64,000 nt of DNA from positions 1,631,542-1,695,541 of the forward strand of contig VXAZ01005702.1 in the NCBI GenBank assembly GCA_013399875.1, given 5' to 3'. This DNA is from Gymnorhina tibicen. Its lineage: Eukaryota; Chordata; Aves; Passeriformes; Artamidae. The translations under genes and the position numbers were made by a program. Below are positions 35,401 through 48,577 of the stretch, one piece after another (position 1 is the first letter of the stretch; every line of letters begins with the position of its first letter). The notes under the pieces are model-generated. The model worked only from the letters and a program-made list of their open reading frames with translations, searched no databases and was not told where the DNA came from.

Positions 35401-37191
35401 ACTTTTCAACTTACTAGGGAAGTTACTCAGGAATTGAGGTAGAAGACGCAGCATAGAGAGGACACAGGACCCCAGGGGAAGGAGTAAAGGAATGAAAAGT
35501 AGAAAGGGGTGAAGAAGGAGTTCCTTGGCAGTGCTGAGACATTCAGCTGGCTTGGCTACATGACCTGAGCAAACCTGAGTTCTCCACTACCCTGCAAGGC
35601 TTGTTACTGGTACTGAGACAAGCTGGGTCCAAAGGAAACTCAGGTATGTCTCAACACAATGCAGTTAGTCGTCAGGTATGGATAGATACCAAGAAGACTG
35701 GGTTGATCTAAGATACCTAATGGAAACCTTAAATTTTGGTATTGGACCAATGTTCAGCACACTGCTCTAACCCCCTGCTCTCTCTTGGCAGTGCTACTGA
35801 GCAGCCAGGTCACAGTTCTGCCTTAGGAATGGGCTGGGGAATGGGATAGGTCAAGCAAGTTAAAGCTCTATTGAGCCCCATGTATTGCAATGTGCACAGG
35901 ATAACTCTGAGGATGGAATCAGGATGTTCCATCTCTCAATAATGAGAAGGAAAAATCACTGGGCACTGCCTCATCCAGTCAGCTAATTATCAAATCCAAG
36001 TTTATTCAGCATCCTTGGTCTACCTGTAGTTAGGGATTTTGGAAAAGATTGCCCCTCATGAACTGTGTATACAAGAAATCAGTGTGACAGATAGATAAAT
36101 CCAGATACTTGGGCAAGGTATGTTTGCTGCCTGTAGGGCACAATGACAAGGAGAAAATTATAGCCTGTATTGGGTTTTGCAGGAACATAAAATGCACATA
36201 AAATCTTTTTATGCCCTCATGCTCCAGTTTGCTCTGCCTGACTGACAAGGTGCACCAACATATTGGTATCAGTTTACACATCTTTTTGCAGAGAGGAATC
36301 CAAAGCCACACGGCACGTGTTCCCTGCCAAGGCACTTTCCCACCACACCTGCAGTGCTGCAGCCCAGATAGCAACCACTGACTGACTGCCTCTAAAAGGC
36401 TGGTCTGTGATCATTCCTTCCCCTCACTGACACACTGACACGTGCTGCAGTGACTATTACCTAGCATTGTACAAAACCACAGTGCAAAAGGTTATGCATA
36501 CTGCACTGCAGGCACAATTTGCATCCAGCCTTTGAAACTTCCCTTCTTTCCTCTGGCTTGAGGTAGAAAACAGGGCATTACAGTACTGGGTGAACAAAGG
36601 CTGAGAGTCTGTTACGAGCCTTAGGGAAGTCAGGGTGCCACTACCACCTCGGCAAAGTGGTAGTTAGTCAAAATATTTATGGTAAGAATAATGAGGGAGG
36701 AGAGAGGATAAACTGCTAAGCAATCACTTTTTCACAATCCTGGTTCCTGGAGTTTGCAGTTCTCCTGGTATAAGCCAGATGGGCAAGTGGGAAGTCATGG
36801 TCTCACTGGAGGCTGTATTGCATGATCTCCCTCAGCATTACTACTCAGGACCCACTGCTCCATAACCTGAATTTAAGGGGACACAAGCTCAAAAACCATC
36901 CAGGGCAAATTCTTCAGTGACTGGTACTGGGGTTCTTACAAACCCTGAAAGCTTCTGTTGCAGCAGCAGTCAGAGGCCATGGTGGAGCACCTCAAGTCTT
37001 GGATAGCCTGAGGCAGGCAGCATCCCACCCCATTATAAGTACTTGGTCCACCTTCCTCCTGTGTGACGCTTGGCCATACTCTCCAGGGCAATCCCCATGG
37101 GAACCAGTGTGTAGGTTATTTTCTGGCACAGCTCCCAAGTTCTGTGTAACTCAAATGACATTTTTCAAGGATTCTAGCGAGGAGACCAGGG

Positions 37192-37211
37192 TTTTTTTTG
37201 TTTTTTTTTTT
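37192..37211. repeat. Interrupted poly(T) tract
   Basis: Eight T, one G, then eleven T. It is a simple homopolymer with one interruption. Confidence 0.9.
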
Positions 37212-37766
37212 GGTTTGACCTGTCTCCTTGTCTAGTAATAATATATTAGTGATTATACATGACACTTACATAACATTCTCCATCTGAACTACTTCACTGC
37301 AGAAAAAAAGGAATCGTCTCTGTCCCTACACTACTAAGGGAGAAAGTACAGCACTCTAAGGAAAGATGTGCTGACAGTGGTGACAGAGAATAGCTCGTGA
37401 ATACACCAAGCAACAGGACTCACACCCTGTCCTGAGACTTAACTCCGCACTTTTCCCATTCCACCTTGCATCCAAAATCCTCCCCACAATCACCCTTTCT
37501 CCAGCACTTCTCTTCTTTTGTTTCCCAGTAAAACTTTCCCACATTTATATTATTGTTACTAATTTATCTAATGCTTTCTTCCTCAACCACACAGTTCCCA
37601 GCCAGTACACATCAACCCTTCATTAGCTTTTCTCCACAGGATTGAGGCAGTCTTTTGCTGATGCTCGAGACAGAGAAAAAAATGACTGAAAATGCACAAC
37701 TGCTTGGCTGGACTCACTTTAAGCTACTCTGAAAAGCCCAGACAGAAAAGATGAGTATGGGGAGTA

Positions 37767-37800
37767 GTAAAAAAGAAAAAGAAAAAAAAAAAAGATAAAA
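37767..37800. repeat. A-rich tract
   Basis: A-runs separated by single G or T residues. No retroelement body was recognised immediately upstream on either strand. Confidence 0.85.
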
Positions 37801-40800
37801 ATTAGGAATCATTTAACATGTCCCTGGTAGACCCACTGGGGAAACCTTGCAGTCCTGCACCTGAATAAAATTTCTTTTGGTAGAATGACAGGATGACAGA
37901 AGTCCCAACATGCAAGTTCACAGGGCAGCGAAGAAAGCATGAGTTTCCCCACTAACAAAGGCCAGCATGCAATGTATTTCCATAGCATATGACCGAAGTC
38001 CAGCCGTACAATGTTCCTTCTACAACAACAGTTCACAAGTCAAAGCATAATAACACCTTAGTACAGATCCCACTAGAATGCATTGACCTGGGTGCCTGAA
38101 GTATGAATATTACCGTCGGCAGCCAATAATTTCGCTTATTACCAGGCATAGTGAAAGCTCTCAGAATTTCATCTTTTCTTTCCTTATACTGAAGAAAAAT
38201 AAGTATCAGGCATACACTCTGCAGGTTCTTTTGCAAAGAATCCTTTAAGTACAGGATCAGATTTTGTTTGGATTTAGACAGAACTGTGCTTTGGAAAATC
38301 AGTCCAGAAGAGACTTTTTTAGACGTTTTCTTCATCTCAGAACAGTCCACACCATGAGATTTCTGTCAAAGAGGCACAGTACAGTTCAGGTTCCCTTGAA
38401 CTCAGAGCAGATCAGCCAGCTAACTTGTTATTCAGTTTTTATTTGCAAAGGACAGCATCTGGTACTTAATCTCCAGAGTAGAAGGAACCATTTACACAGA
38501 TCTGAGATCAGTTTGTGACAGGTGCCAAGGAGTCATTTCCAAAGGCTTGTGAGCTGACCATATGCTACATCTTTCCCAAGTTGGAATAAAGGCATTCAGC
38601 CACCATAAAATTCATTAGCATCATAGGATAAATAGATAAATTAGAAATGAAATTACACTAAATATGTAGTCTGTATATTTATGTCTCAAACAAGCTAAGC
38701 AAAAAAGCTGTATGCAATCTAGTTACAATGCCAAAACCATGGTTCAGGGTTTGATTCCAGAAACATGTAAAGATCAAGCTGAATATTTAGTTTTGCAGTG
38801 CAATACATTGAAAAAAAATGGTGCACCACAATACCCCTTCTTTACCGTAGCCTGTGTTCAATATATTACCACTCAAACAAGCCTGAAATCATATTTATAG
38901 AAAATTCTTTACCAAAATGTAACTAAAACCTGGGAAGAGAATAGGAAGAATTCTCTGAATAATCAGTGTAAATACTAATAAAATCAGCAAATTATTCAGT
39001 AATCTAAGTGTTTTTCAGTCTGATTTTAACTAAGTTCCTGTCCCGAGACTGAACTACCAGAAGGAGAGGAACAGGAGTCTGGATGTTTAAGTTTTACTTG
39101 TGGGCAGTGATGAGTAGGATCATACAAAAACCAGTCATGAGATTTTCATCATTTTTGTGGAAAAATTCTGAACTGAGCTGAAGTACAGAAATTTTGCAGG
39201 CCTCAATTTTCCCAAAGTTTGACCTCAGGAATCCATATTCCTTAATAGAGGGAGAAAAAAAAAAGGAAAACATCCACATATTGTTCTCCTAGTTGTCAAA
39301 ATCCCTCAACACTATATATCTGGGCAGCTGTTTCTATCACTTTTTCAGAGGCACTGCTTGGGATAGGAAACTTTTCTACATTTCTCAGAAGATCGGAAGA
39401 AAAAGGGAAAGGATTGAAGGGTCTCCTGGGCAAGAAAGAAAAATCTTGCCTCTCATGATTGATGCTACACAAATGCTATTTCACACACTTTACAATCTCT
39501 AGTTCTTATTCCAAAGGCTGATGTAAACTGGAAGTATCGTTTCTACCGCAGGTGGCCAGTGACAATGGGATGGAGAGGATAAGGAGTAGTTCAGAGTAAC
39601 CAAGCAAGCAATTTATCCAGAGTCATTCCCTGCAAAAAGGCTTTTCAGGATCTGGACTGTGTAACTAGCATAAGCCTAGCACTGATGGGTTCAGCCATCA
39701 TTAATTTCCAGCCATTTGGGAATAGGTGATTATTTGACAGTAAGATGTGATCTGAGAGTGGTGCTATTAAAATGTGGAGAGAGCTGCTATTCTTGCACTG
39801 CAGCAGTGATCTAATACAATGGCAGAGCAGTGTGACTGGCAAAATTCACAGGGGAACAGACTTCTTCCCAGGGCTCAAATTATCAGCACATTTTCATTGC
39901 TGCCTCCAGAAAGAGACATGTAATGCTGTCAGATGCTCTTTGAGTTGGGAGTTTTCAAAAAGAGATGGAAGTGTATGCATTAAAGAAACCAATATTTACA
40001 CAAGGACATTTCTCTCATGAAATATAAATGCTGGAATTCTGCTGGTTACAATCCTTATTTTGAGATTTTACATGAGGGCAATAAACTGAAGAGGATGCAA
40101 TGCTCCCTTCCCACTCACCATTTTGATTATCATATATGAATTTTAAAGGGGTTGGGTAAAATCCAATCAAAGCTGCATTTATAGATGCTTGTACTTTATA
40201 TTGCTGTCCTTGGTATGCACTCATCCTTAGTCCAAGCAAAATAACTCCAATTCAGGCTACAGTTCCTGAAAAGGAATGTGACTTTAATGAAATAAAAGTC
40301 TCATCATGACAAGTCCAGGTTGAGAATAACACCCTATCCTGTTGCCATTACAGACAGAGACAGAAATATATCAAAGTCAACTTGGCACTTGAAAGAGAAT
40401 GGCAAATAAAAGGGACATGTCCAAGCAGTGCTGATGGCAGGTGTCGGAAAGCGAACATCAGCAGGATCAAATAGGAGATCTTTTCTCTGTTGCTTCTTGA
40501 AAAGGAATAAAAACCCCAAGACCCACAGAATTTTATTAAATACAAAGGAAAATTAGATTAAGGCAACACTAAAGGAAGAGCCTGGGGTTCCTACAGCATG
40601 GGCTTGCAGAGCTTGGCTTACTTGCCTCCCAGGACACAGAACAAAGGCAAAGTATTTGGCGACACATCTTTGCTAGCATTTCCTCATGGACTGCCTGAAC
40701 CAGCTTCCGGGTGGGCTGAGAGAGATGTGAAAGCAGTTCAAGGTGCATGAGGAACTTTTTATTCCCCCCACCTCGATACAAGCCTTTTGTGATGTCCCAC

Positions 40801-40904
40801 TGAAGAAGAGCAGATATACGTACCAAGGACATTAAGAGCTCCTATCAGCTGGACCAGACTGGGCTTTAAGAAAGCTCATCTGCTGTGGTGTCAAGCACAG
40901 TGCT

Positions 40905-41370
40905 CCAGTCCCCGCTCTGGAGGGAGACGATTCAGCTTCCATGGTTAATGAACTAAACCAGGGCTCAGGAAAACTGTTTTCATCTCTCAGCTCTGCCGCG
41001 TGTGTCCCATCTGGCTTTAGTCACATCCCTGAGGTCACATGTATGTCACACGGTAACGGGGCTGGCACCGCCTGCAGCTGAAACCCTCCGTGCGCTCACA
41101 GCGCTGAGCCCAGGGCCAGAAGTGATTCACTCGCACAGCGCTAGGTGAAATTACCAGCTTGGTTCTGAGCCAGCTTGGAAATCCCTGCACTGTGCTCCGC
41201 TGACCCGTAGAGATACGTCTGCACTTCTCTAACGGGTGATCAAGCCGGTACCATTTATTATACTCATTAATATCACCAAGTTGCGTAGCCTCCTATGAGT
41301 CCCTCGACTCAGCTGCTTCCTAACTTTACCCGATTTAACTTGTTTGGCAGAAATTTTACTCGCCCATTAT
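40905..41370. promoter_or_regulatory. CpG-retaining GC-richer patch, possible regulatory element
   Basis: By hand count about 21 CpG dinucleotides fall in roughly 460 bases, while the surrounding kilobases have very few. The patch also contains gaggtcacatgtatgtcac with an AGGTCA nuclear-receptor half site at about 41031, and several agcgct words. Retained CpG in a CpG-poor genome suggests an unmethylated or constrained region such as an enhancer or a weak promoter. No first exon or start codon in good context can be assigned, and no retroelement was recognised that would otherwise explain the CpGs. Confidence 0.35.
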
Positions 41371-42589
41371 CTGTGCAGTTATTTATATGTTTTCCTGCAA
41401 GATTGCAGGCAATGCTTTTCAGTCATTTCCAAGGAAAAAAGCTAATGAGAAAATGCATTATCCTCTTCATGACAATTCTTTCTTTGGAATTCTCTCCTGA
41501 AATTGCGCATTAGGCAAAGACCAGAAATTTGACTCGGGAGAAAAAGGAATAAATCAGGGTTGTGCCTATATGAAAATTAGTCCAAATGTAGCCAAGTTAA
41601 AAGCCTTTGAATAATTGGTGTTTGTGCATATCTACGATAGGCTGCTTCAATTTTAGCAGCTGAATTCCCCAAAGAATCCTCACAGGATATGCTGGAGATT
41701 TTCACAGCTCCTGTGCTTGAAGGAATCATTGCCTGTACTACTAAGCAGAGAACAAGGGAGTGTGTTCAAGCCAAGGGTCATAGGTATGATTTTCCTCTGT
41801 AATGACTGCTTTGATTGAGATACACAGGATTGTCTTTCCTGTGCTGTTGGTGCCCCTACTGCTGGCATCCAAGCAGCCTGGGGAATAGAGCAGGCCTATC
41901 AGGAGGTGTGGGAAAAGGGAGAGAAAGGAGACAAATCTGACACAGAGTTGGTATGGAATGCAAGAGGGTACAGAAGTGAAGAAAGGTGCTAGGAAGAGAT
42001 GAACTAGGAGGAGGACTTTATGGTGAGTAGTACAAAGGACACCTAATTGCATATGGTATTACCATGTTCATTTTATAAGAATAGAACTGATACAAATGCT
42101 TATCCCACATTTAGAAGGTTTAAATCCTGACATTTCTTAATGTTTGGGAAACATGGGTTTAATTAAAAAAAATAGTATCATTTTGTGTATGCATTGTCAC
42201 AAATTTATCTAAAAATAACTAAACAAAAGAAAAGACAATAAAACATACACAGACATAACTTCCATTATTTGGTGCCTTCCTAAAGCACATGCAGGTCATC
42301 AGCAGAGTTGAAAGCTTTCCTGCCAGCACACAGATTTTGCCACTGAGCTAATGGAGCGGCTGTTTGCATTAATAGATTGCTGTCCTACTTGCGGGCACAC
42401 GCTGAAGGGGGAAGCAACATCCCACTCTGGGAGATGGTTCCAGGCAGAGCAGTGACATTCAGGGATCAAGATATCTGCTCAGATCTGTTCATGAGCTATC
42501 TGGCTCAGACAGGGAGTGCGCCAATGCGGTTCAGACACATCTACTGCTACTCATAAGCTTGGTTTTTCCTCATTAAACCAATCCACAGA
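41371..42589. other. No feature recognised
   Basis: AT-rich sequence with short frames only. Nothing could be supported here. Confidence 0.4.
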
Positions 42590-43015
42590 AGCCTGATCTT
42601 GCCTTTTCCTTGCCCTTGGCTCCTAGGCCAGCCACGTACTTTACTGAGTTCTCACGCCCCCTTCAACCTGCTTTCCCACCAAGTCTTCATCTCACTGCAT
42701 GCACAGCCTCTGATTTCTAGACCCAGACCTGCTGTTCTTCCTGTGCCATATCCAGCCTCCCCATTCCCAGTCTATTCACCATTCTTCATCATCCAGCACC
42801 ATATGTGCTCTCCACGAGGCCTCCCAACCCTATCCCCTTTGTCTTGATCTTGTAAATCACCTGTTTCCTTCACTCTCTCAGTTAGATCTGCCCTCCCTTC
42901 TGTCTCACCTTCGTATCTCAGCCCCACCAGATGTGTGTCCTGCCCTCCCAACCCGTGCAGTTTTGTCTTCCTCCCACATGCCCAGGCCTTGTTCACTATC
43001 CCCAGTCATCACCCC
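42590..43015 (+). repeat. Pyrimidine-rich, strand-asymmetric block
   Basis: Over about 425 bases the plus strand is dominated by C and T, with words such as ccctccc, cctcccc and tcttcc repeated irregularly and few purine runs. It is not a clean microsatellite. It could be an old expanded pyrimidine tract or decayed repeat. It carries overlapping short frames on both strands that look like by-products of the composition. Confidence 0.6.
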
Positions 43016-44067
43016 TTCGTAGCAAGGACGGATTTTAATGTCCTGCCAAAAAGATGGTGATGTCATGCCTGATACAAAGGCTAAAATACCATTAGGGAAT
43101 TTCAGAGCTTGGAAACTTTGAGCCTCCTGAAACTGCTTTAGCACAGTCTAAACAAAAGGTTTCTAGCAAGTTCCTTTCTCCAAAGGAGTATCTTCAAAGC
43201 CATTTCAATGCTACAAAAATTTGGCCTCTTGTTAAAAGACTATAAACAGAAATCATTGCAATGTTCAGTCACTGTTGCTAAATGACAGACATGGGACAGG
43301 GTTGGTCAACCCTAAAATCAACTAATGTCATCAAACACACATTCACTAAAAGCAACTGCAAATAGACTTGTAGTGTGTAAGATAAACTGAACTGAAGTCA
43401 ATATGAAAACCAAGCAACTAGTCTTTCAATTTAAACGCCCTTTGAATTTCCTAGGTCAAGGAGCTTGAAGTCCAGACATTAATGTAGGGCTAATCCATTC
43501 AGTGAACTGCAATATTTACTCGGTGTGATTCATGTAATTCATGTAATTTAGCTGACCAGTCACCATTTAGCACCATCATAAAACTGCAAATAGCTGTATT
43601 TTAAAATAATCAACAAAAACAAAATAAACAAACAAAAAGCCTAGCAAAAAACCCCTTCCATTCAAGGGCTGGATGTAAAACTGCAGCTGGAAAATTATAA
43701 TCTTGCAACAAAAAAATCTTTTCACCAAAGAAAAAAAATCATTAAATATGCAATTTCTTACAAATGAGTCACTCAGATCCATTATTAATTGGACTAACTT
43801 TGGCTACTTAGTGGTTTTGATTGCTTTTGATATTGTTTATTTTATGATGTCTTAATTATTGTTGTTTATTTATTACAGTAATTGCATTTTAATTGTCTTT
43901 GGAGCAGCACCCTGACTGTCTTGGCAGGGAGTCACTAAATAAATAAAAGCATTATTATTATAAACATAATTGATGGTAATAGTTTTTCACTGTTATTGTT
44001 AGCAATGCATAAAGAAAAAAAAATATATATAGTCTGTAAGAGAGAAATAGTAATCAGAACCTCAAGG
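43016..44067. other. AT-rich sequence, no gene recognised
   Basis: It includes an A-rich low-complexity run at 43609-43642 and a strongly T/A-rich section at 43800-43990 with several taattg-like homeodomain words. No other feature was recognised. Confidence 0.4.
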
Positions 44068-44243
44068 TTATAGATCCAACTCTGCCACTGATTGTATCTG
44101 TGACTTTGAAAAGTCACTTAGACTCCCTCTTATCTCAATTTATTCATCTGTGAAAGGATTATCATAACACTGTCCAATCTCCCAGGATTAGCGTAAGAAT
44201 TAGCTAATGTCTTTAAAGCATTTTGATCTTCTCAAATGTAAAG
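44068..44243 (+). mobile_element. Ancient MIR-like tRNA-derived SINE, plus strand
   Basis: The order of words follows the conserved core and 3' part of MIR/CORE-type SINEs of amniotes. An early segment reads aactctgccactgattg, then tctgtgactttgaaaagtcactta, then tatctcaatttattcatctgtgaaagga, then a central part ending in ggattagcgtaagaattagctaatgtctttaaagc. Every block is diverged but the order and spacing are kept over about 175 bases. Such SINEs are non-autonomous and were moved by LINE machinery in early amniotes. In birds few copies remain. The family level call (MIR-like) is good; the exact subfamily and ends are not determined. Confidence 0.72.
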
Positions 44244-45854
44244 TGGAAAAAAAGCTTTAGTCTTTAGATTATTAATGGTAGAACAGAAAAACTGGTATAA
44301 TCTACTAAACTGGAAAGTTACTCTAGTATTAATATTTTTGATCTATAATTGGTGCATTATATTGTCCATACACTTAGAAAATAAATCATTCTACTATTAG
44401 CTATTACTAATAAAGGCAAGAATGCATTCCAGAAAGAAAACAAAAATGGCTTCCAAAGTTTCCAATCTGAAAAAAAAGAGGGAAGCAGTGCTTTGTGATA
44501 CATAAAATGGTTTTTCCTCCCTATTTCTAGATCCAGAGCCTTTTCTTTAAAAAAGAAAAAAGAAGAAGACAAAAAACCAACAATCCAAACCAAAACACAC
44601 AACACTTTTTTTCTTAGGATACCCAAAGACAAAAGTTGTTTATGTTGATTCACAGAAGCAGAATGCAAAAGAAAATAGAGGGCAAATGCTGCACACCGTA
44701 TTTCAGGGAACAAATACAAGTTTTAAAATCAGAGCCACTCTGAAACTTCTAGGAAAAGAAAACTTTGACGAGTTGCATGGGAGAGGGAGGTTTAAAGTTT
44801 TTATTAACATTTTTTTAAGTTTAAGATATTTGGATTTCATTTAAACTAAGTAATATTGTTCTAGACTCTGAATCATCCTGCTTTCACTAAGTTAACAAAC
44901 TTGGGTTGCTTTTCAAGTAGCTTGTTAGAAACTTCTGCAGTTTAGTGAAAGGAGCAGAAAGAAACACTTCAGACTACAGTAGCCTACCCACCTGCTGGGT
45001 CTCTAGCCTGAGGTGACCAATCTACTTTCTCCATATTCCCACCCAAATTCTTATATGCCATTTTACTGTTGTAATTAACAGACAGTTCTGCAGAAATGCA
45101 GTAAAATTCCAAACAAAATGTATTTGCTTTTGCTGTGAAAAGGTTCGCTTGACTTCACCAAGATTAGTTTTTCTTCTCAGTATAGAGGGCTATACCCGAA
45201 GATGTGATTTGTCCATGAGGGGTTTTTCGGTCCAGAAAATGCTGACCTGTCTTTCACAGCTGCATGGTTTGAGTTATCCTCCCACCAACGATCTTTGCCT
45301 TGCCATGTTTCACTCGCACACATCAATACTGATGCCTGTTGACAGTCAAATCCCTGTTCATACTCCTATTAATTAAAAATTTATACAGCTGATAATTTGT
45401 TAACACTGAGAATATTGCAGCTATTATTAATGATATTTGGCTTCCCATCCTTTTCTCCCACCAGTGCTATTTGCAATGTTATTGATGACTGCAACAGGAC
45501 ATCATTGAAACACTTACCAAATGAAATTCTGTTTTTTAGTAGGCTGTCTTACTTGTGGCAAAAAATTACCTAAAATCTGTAAAGAATAAATTTGTACTTA
45601 GACTGTGAACAAGAAATGAATACTTTACGCATAGAGCATCTCCAATGCAAAGATTCAATGTTATTTATGCTTCATGTTGGGACACCTGTGTTTGGCAGAT
45701 ATCACAATTGATTTAATACAGCAAGCTTAGTCACCATAAGATCATGACAAAATTTTTACAGAGGGCTCAGAATACCTCAGGTGAGCCAGATAAGCCTTAT
45801 ATGCCAGATGTGTCAAGCCCTAGGTATCAGTCAGGGTCAATCAAAACTGCAGTA
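44244..45854. other. AT-rich sequence between two ancient SINEs
   Basis: About 1.6 kb with short frames only. It includes an A-rich purine stretch at about 44545-44580. No gene was recognised. Confidence 0.4.
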
Positions 45855-46020
45855 GCAAAGCACCTCTGAAAGTCAGACCCCAGATTATTTGAGCTGAGCG
45901 TTCAAAAACCCAGAGACCCAAAATCGATGACAGTTTTCAGCAGCTTGCCTGAGGTAATGGAGCAAAACCCTGGCAGAGCTCGGACTGTATCCCAGTCCCC
46001 TGCTGCTTGAATTGCTGCTG
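45855..46020 (-). mobile_element. Ancient tRNA-derived SINE remnant, minus strand
   Basis: On the plus strand the sequence reads agcttgcctgaggtaatgg, then cctggcagagctcggactg, then tatcccagtcccctgctgc. This is the reverse-complement order of the tRNA-like head of MIR-type amniote SINEs. The part to the left (about 45855-45935, with gcacctctgaaagtcagacc) also fits an old amniote repeat of this kind. The copy is diverged and the left part might be a separate repeat. The minus open frame here (45902-46246) is a by-product. Confidence 0.6.
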
Positions 46021-48577
46021 TAGCTATTGTGACGTCTTCTCTCCTAAGAAAAGCCAAGCTTAACATGTCGAGCTTCTCCACCAAATCCAGTGTCAGAGCA
46101 CTCTGCACACACAGGCAGAGGGATCTCACCTCACCTGATCCCTGCATTTGACTCCTATTAATTTTCAACAACAGCTTAAATGTATTAGGACTCAGGGCCA
46201 GCCAAAGGGACGTGGCATATGCAGCTGCCCAGGGTCCCATGATCACCTTGGTTTCAATCTGTCAGCATCCTTTCTGGACAGCATCCATGGACCTCTGGCT
46301 CACCTCTCATTGCAAGATGAATTGAAAAACTCAGTTCTCCAAGATCCTACAATCACAGCATCCACATCAGTTTCTTAATGTTTTCGTGATGTGAGTACAC
46401 TTATTTTCCAGTCACCGCCTGTAACCACATTTTGATACCTATGAGCTGCTGAAACATCTCACCCTCAAAAAATGAGCCTCCCAGTCAACCCCTTCACCAA
46501 ACCCTCCTTCCATCTCCGTTGCTTACCTAAGTCTGCCCAGGTCTCTTCTCAGTCTATAGACACACAAAGAGTTTTTTGCAGGGCAAGTTACAGTATAAAT
46601 TTGCAGTACATTGACCTCCTTTCTCCACATTCTTAAACTTACGATTAATTCATTGTGTTTTATACTTTCTCTTCTTTCACAGAAGGATGAAATACCTCAG
46701 GTTACTTTACAATTACCATGGCACAAGGGTATACATGCAAAAATGTTACCATGGAGCTGCTGAAACACTGCAAATTCACAGCTTCACTTCCTCTGTAGAA
46801 ACTTATTTGGGTGCCCCTACCCACAGCTTATTTGCACAAGTTCTCAGAGAGACCTGAGTCTGGCACCGAGAGAATCAAACCTCCCTGCTTATTATGGTGA
46901 ATGGGAGTTGCACATGTTGGAGTCTGTGGGGCTCTTCTTGTCGGTGAATAGCTGCCATTAACATTTATGGGGGGTACGCATATTGAGGAACGAAGAGAAT
47001 GGGCGCCCACTGAGAAGAGAGCAGACTCCAGCAATTCTATTCTTACCACATTGTGTGCTTTAGTCTTCACTAATCTCAGCAAAGTATCCTCATGCAAGTC
47101 TTCTGAAGTTTTTTTTTCTTTTTATCTCCGTGGAAATTGTATTTTTTTTTAATAAGAAAGGTGACAAACAGTTAGCTTATGCTCCAGTAAATCCACAGAG
47201 TGAAATTATCTCATTTAAATATCTATTCAACTCTCAAAACAAATATCAAAGTTCAGACTTTGCAGATACATTCTTTGTCAGAATAAGTAGGAAACTCTCC
47301 TTTATACCTGTTCAGGCTACTTCAGGGTCTGCCTATTCCCTCATATATACACCTGTGTTCTCTTGTAAACATTTTAACCTGTCAAACGAAGGTCTCTTCC
47401 TTTGTCATAGGGCCAAGAGATTTGCACAATATGAGCAGTTTCTCAAAACCTCCGCAGCACTACAGCCAACAGCAGAGTTTCACCACAGGGAGGATAAGCA
47501 CAGGCTAGGCAGTGACAGGATTTTTACTCTTGCCTGCTCTGAGCAAGATTAAAATGCCAGCAGCTAGTCCCAGTTAGCCCCTCTAACTGTTGTTATCACC
47601 AAGAGAGGTGAATCAGTGCTGTGCAAACGCTGGGAAATCTAATGAAAAATGTTAGTGCCAGCAGAAGCACAGAGGCTTAACTGAAGTGCTGATAGAGAAT
47701 ACTTTGGACAGCCAAAACTGATAGTTGCATACAGAGAGAAAAAGCCTTCAGAGCTTGCCTTTTCTTCTTCAAAAGCATGCATAAAAATTTTCATTTAGCT
47801 AAGACTTAAATTAAGGTTTTGATTTTTAAAGGTTTTGCAGTTCTCTCTAGTCTGCAACCAAGGAACACTGATGTGACTACATCAATATCAAATGAAAAAG
47901 CGAATAGTTTCTTCTCTCTACTTCACACTCACAATGATGAAAAAAACCCTGCCTGAACTAGAACAGACGTTTCCCCCTTTAATTCAGAAATCTCATGTTC
48001 CTTTCCTATAATACCAACTATCATATGGGAAAACATTTAGTGTCTCCTTAGATTTACCTGACATTTGAATTCTTACAAACTTGGGAAACACGTAAATGTG
48101 CAAGATTACTGTCTGCTAGAAATCAGTCAGCTTCCTATGAGGTTACACCAGAAGGTCTCAGCACCACAGAACAAGTAGTGATTCATGTAGGACAAAGAAC
48201 AAGCTTGGACTTAAGACACTTTTCTTGCATATTCTTCCCCCAAAATAAGTTACTGAAAATGAGGTCCAGGAGCTTACTGAGAGCAACAGAGATTCAACCT
48301 GGCAGGACAATACCAGTTTCTCATTTGTCTGGCCCCTTGGAAGAAGCCTTCAGGAGAAGATGCAGGAGAGCATTCCCTGCCAACGAACAGCCCCATAGAG
48401 ATCATTTTGAACAATGAGTTGCATCTCAAACACACACAGTTTGGTTAGGTGGCTTATTTAATGAGAAGACATCCAAGAACACAAAAATGCTTGTGATGAT
48501 GCAGGTGTTGCAAGGTATTGTGGATTAAGTTAACTACACTTGTGCAATTGGGTCATTAAATCTTATTCATTCTTCAG
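46021..48577. other. No gene recognised
   Basis: A plus frame of 140 codons at 47130-47552 begins at GTG and has no internal methionine, so it is unlikely to be a real independent gene. Short antisense frames overlap around 46828-47097. No repeats were recognised other than short T-runs at 47110 and 47142. Confidence 0.35.

Larger units (their letters stand above)
33736..40904. other. Unique-looking sequence, no gene recognised
   Basis: No coding gene is recognised. The stretch 34600-34800 has a dense mix of homeodomain-like words, including ttaatccc with a TAATCC core at 34788-34793, and may be conserved non-coding sequence. Purine-rich GGAA-type repeats lie at 35371-35400, T-rich tracts at 37192-37211 and an A-rich tract at 37767-37800. 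Other open frames are short and antisense-overlapping. Confidence 0.35.

Noticed and set aside
47130..47552. Plus-strand open frame of 140 codons
   Set aside because: It begins at GTG and has no internal methionine. The composition is ordinary and no family is recognised, so it cannot be supported as a gene; as part of a spliced exon it lacks a clear donor.
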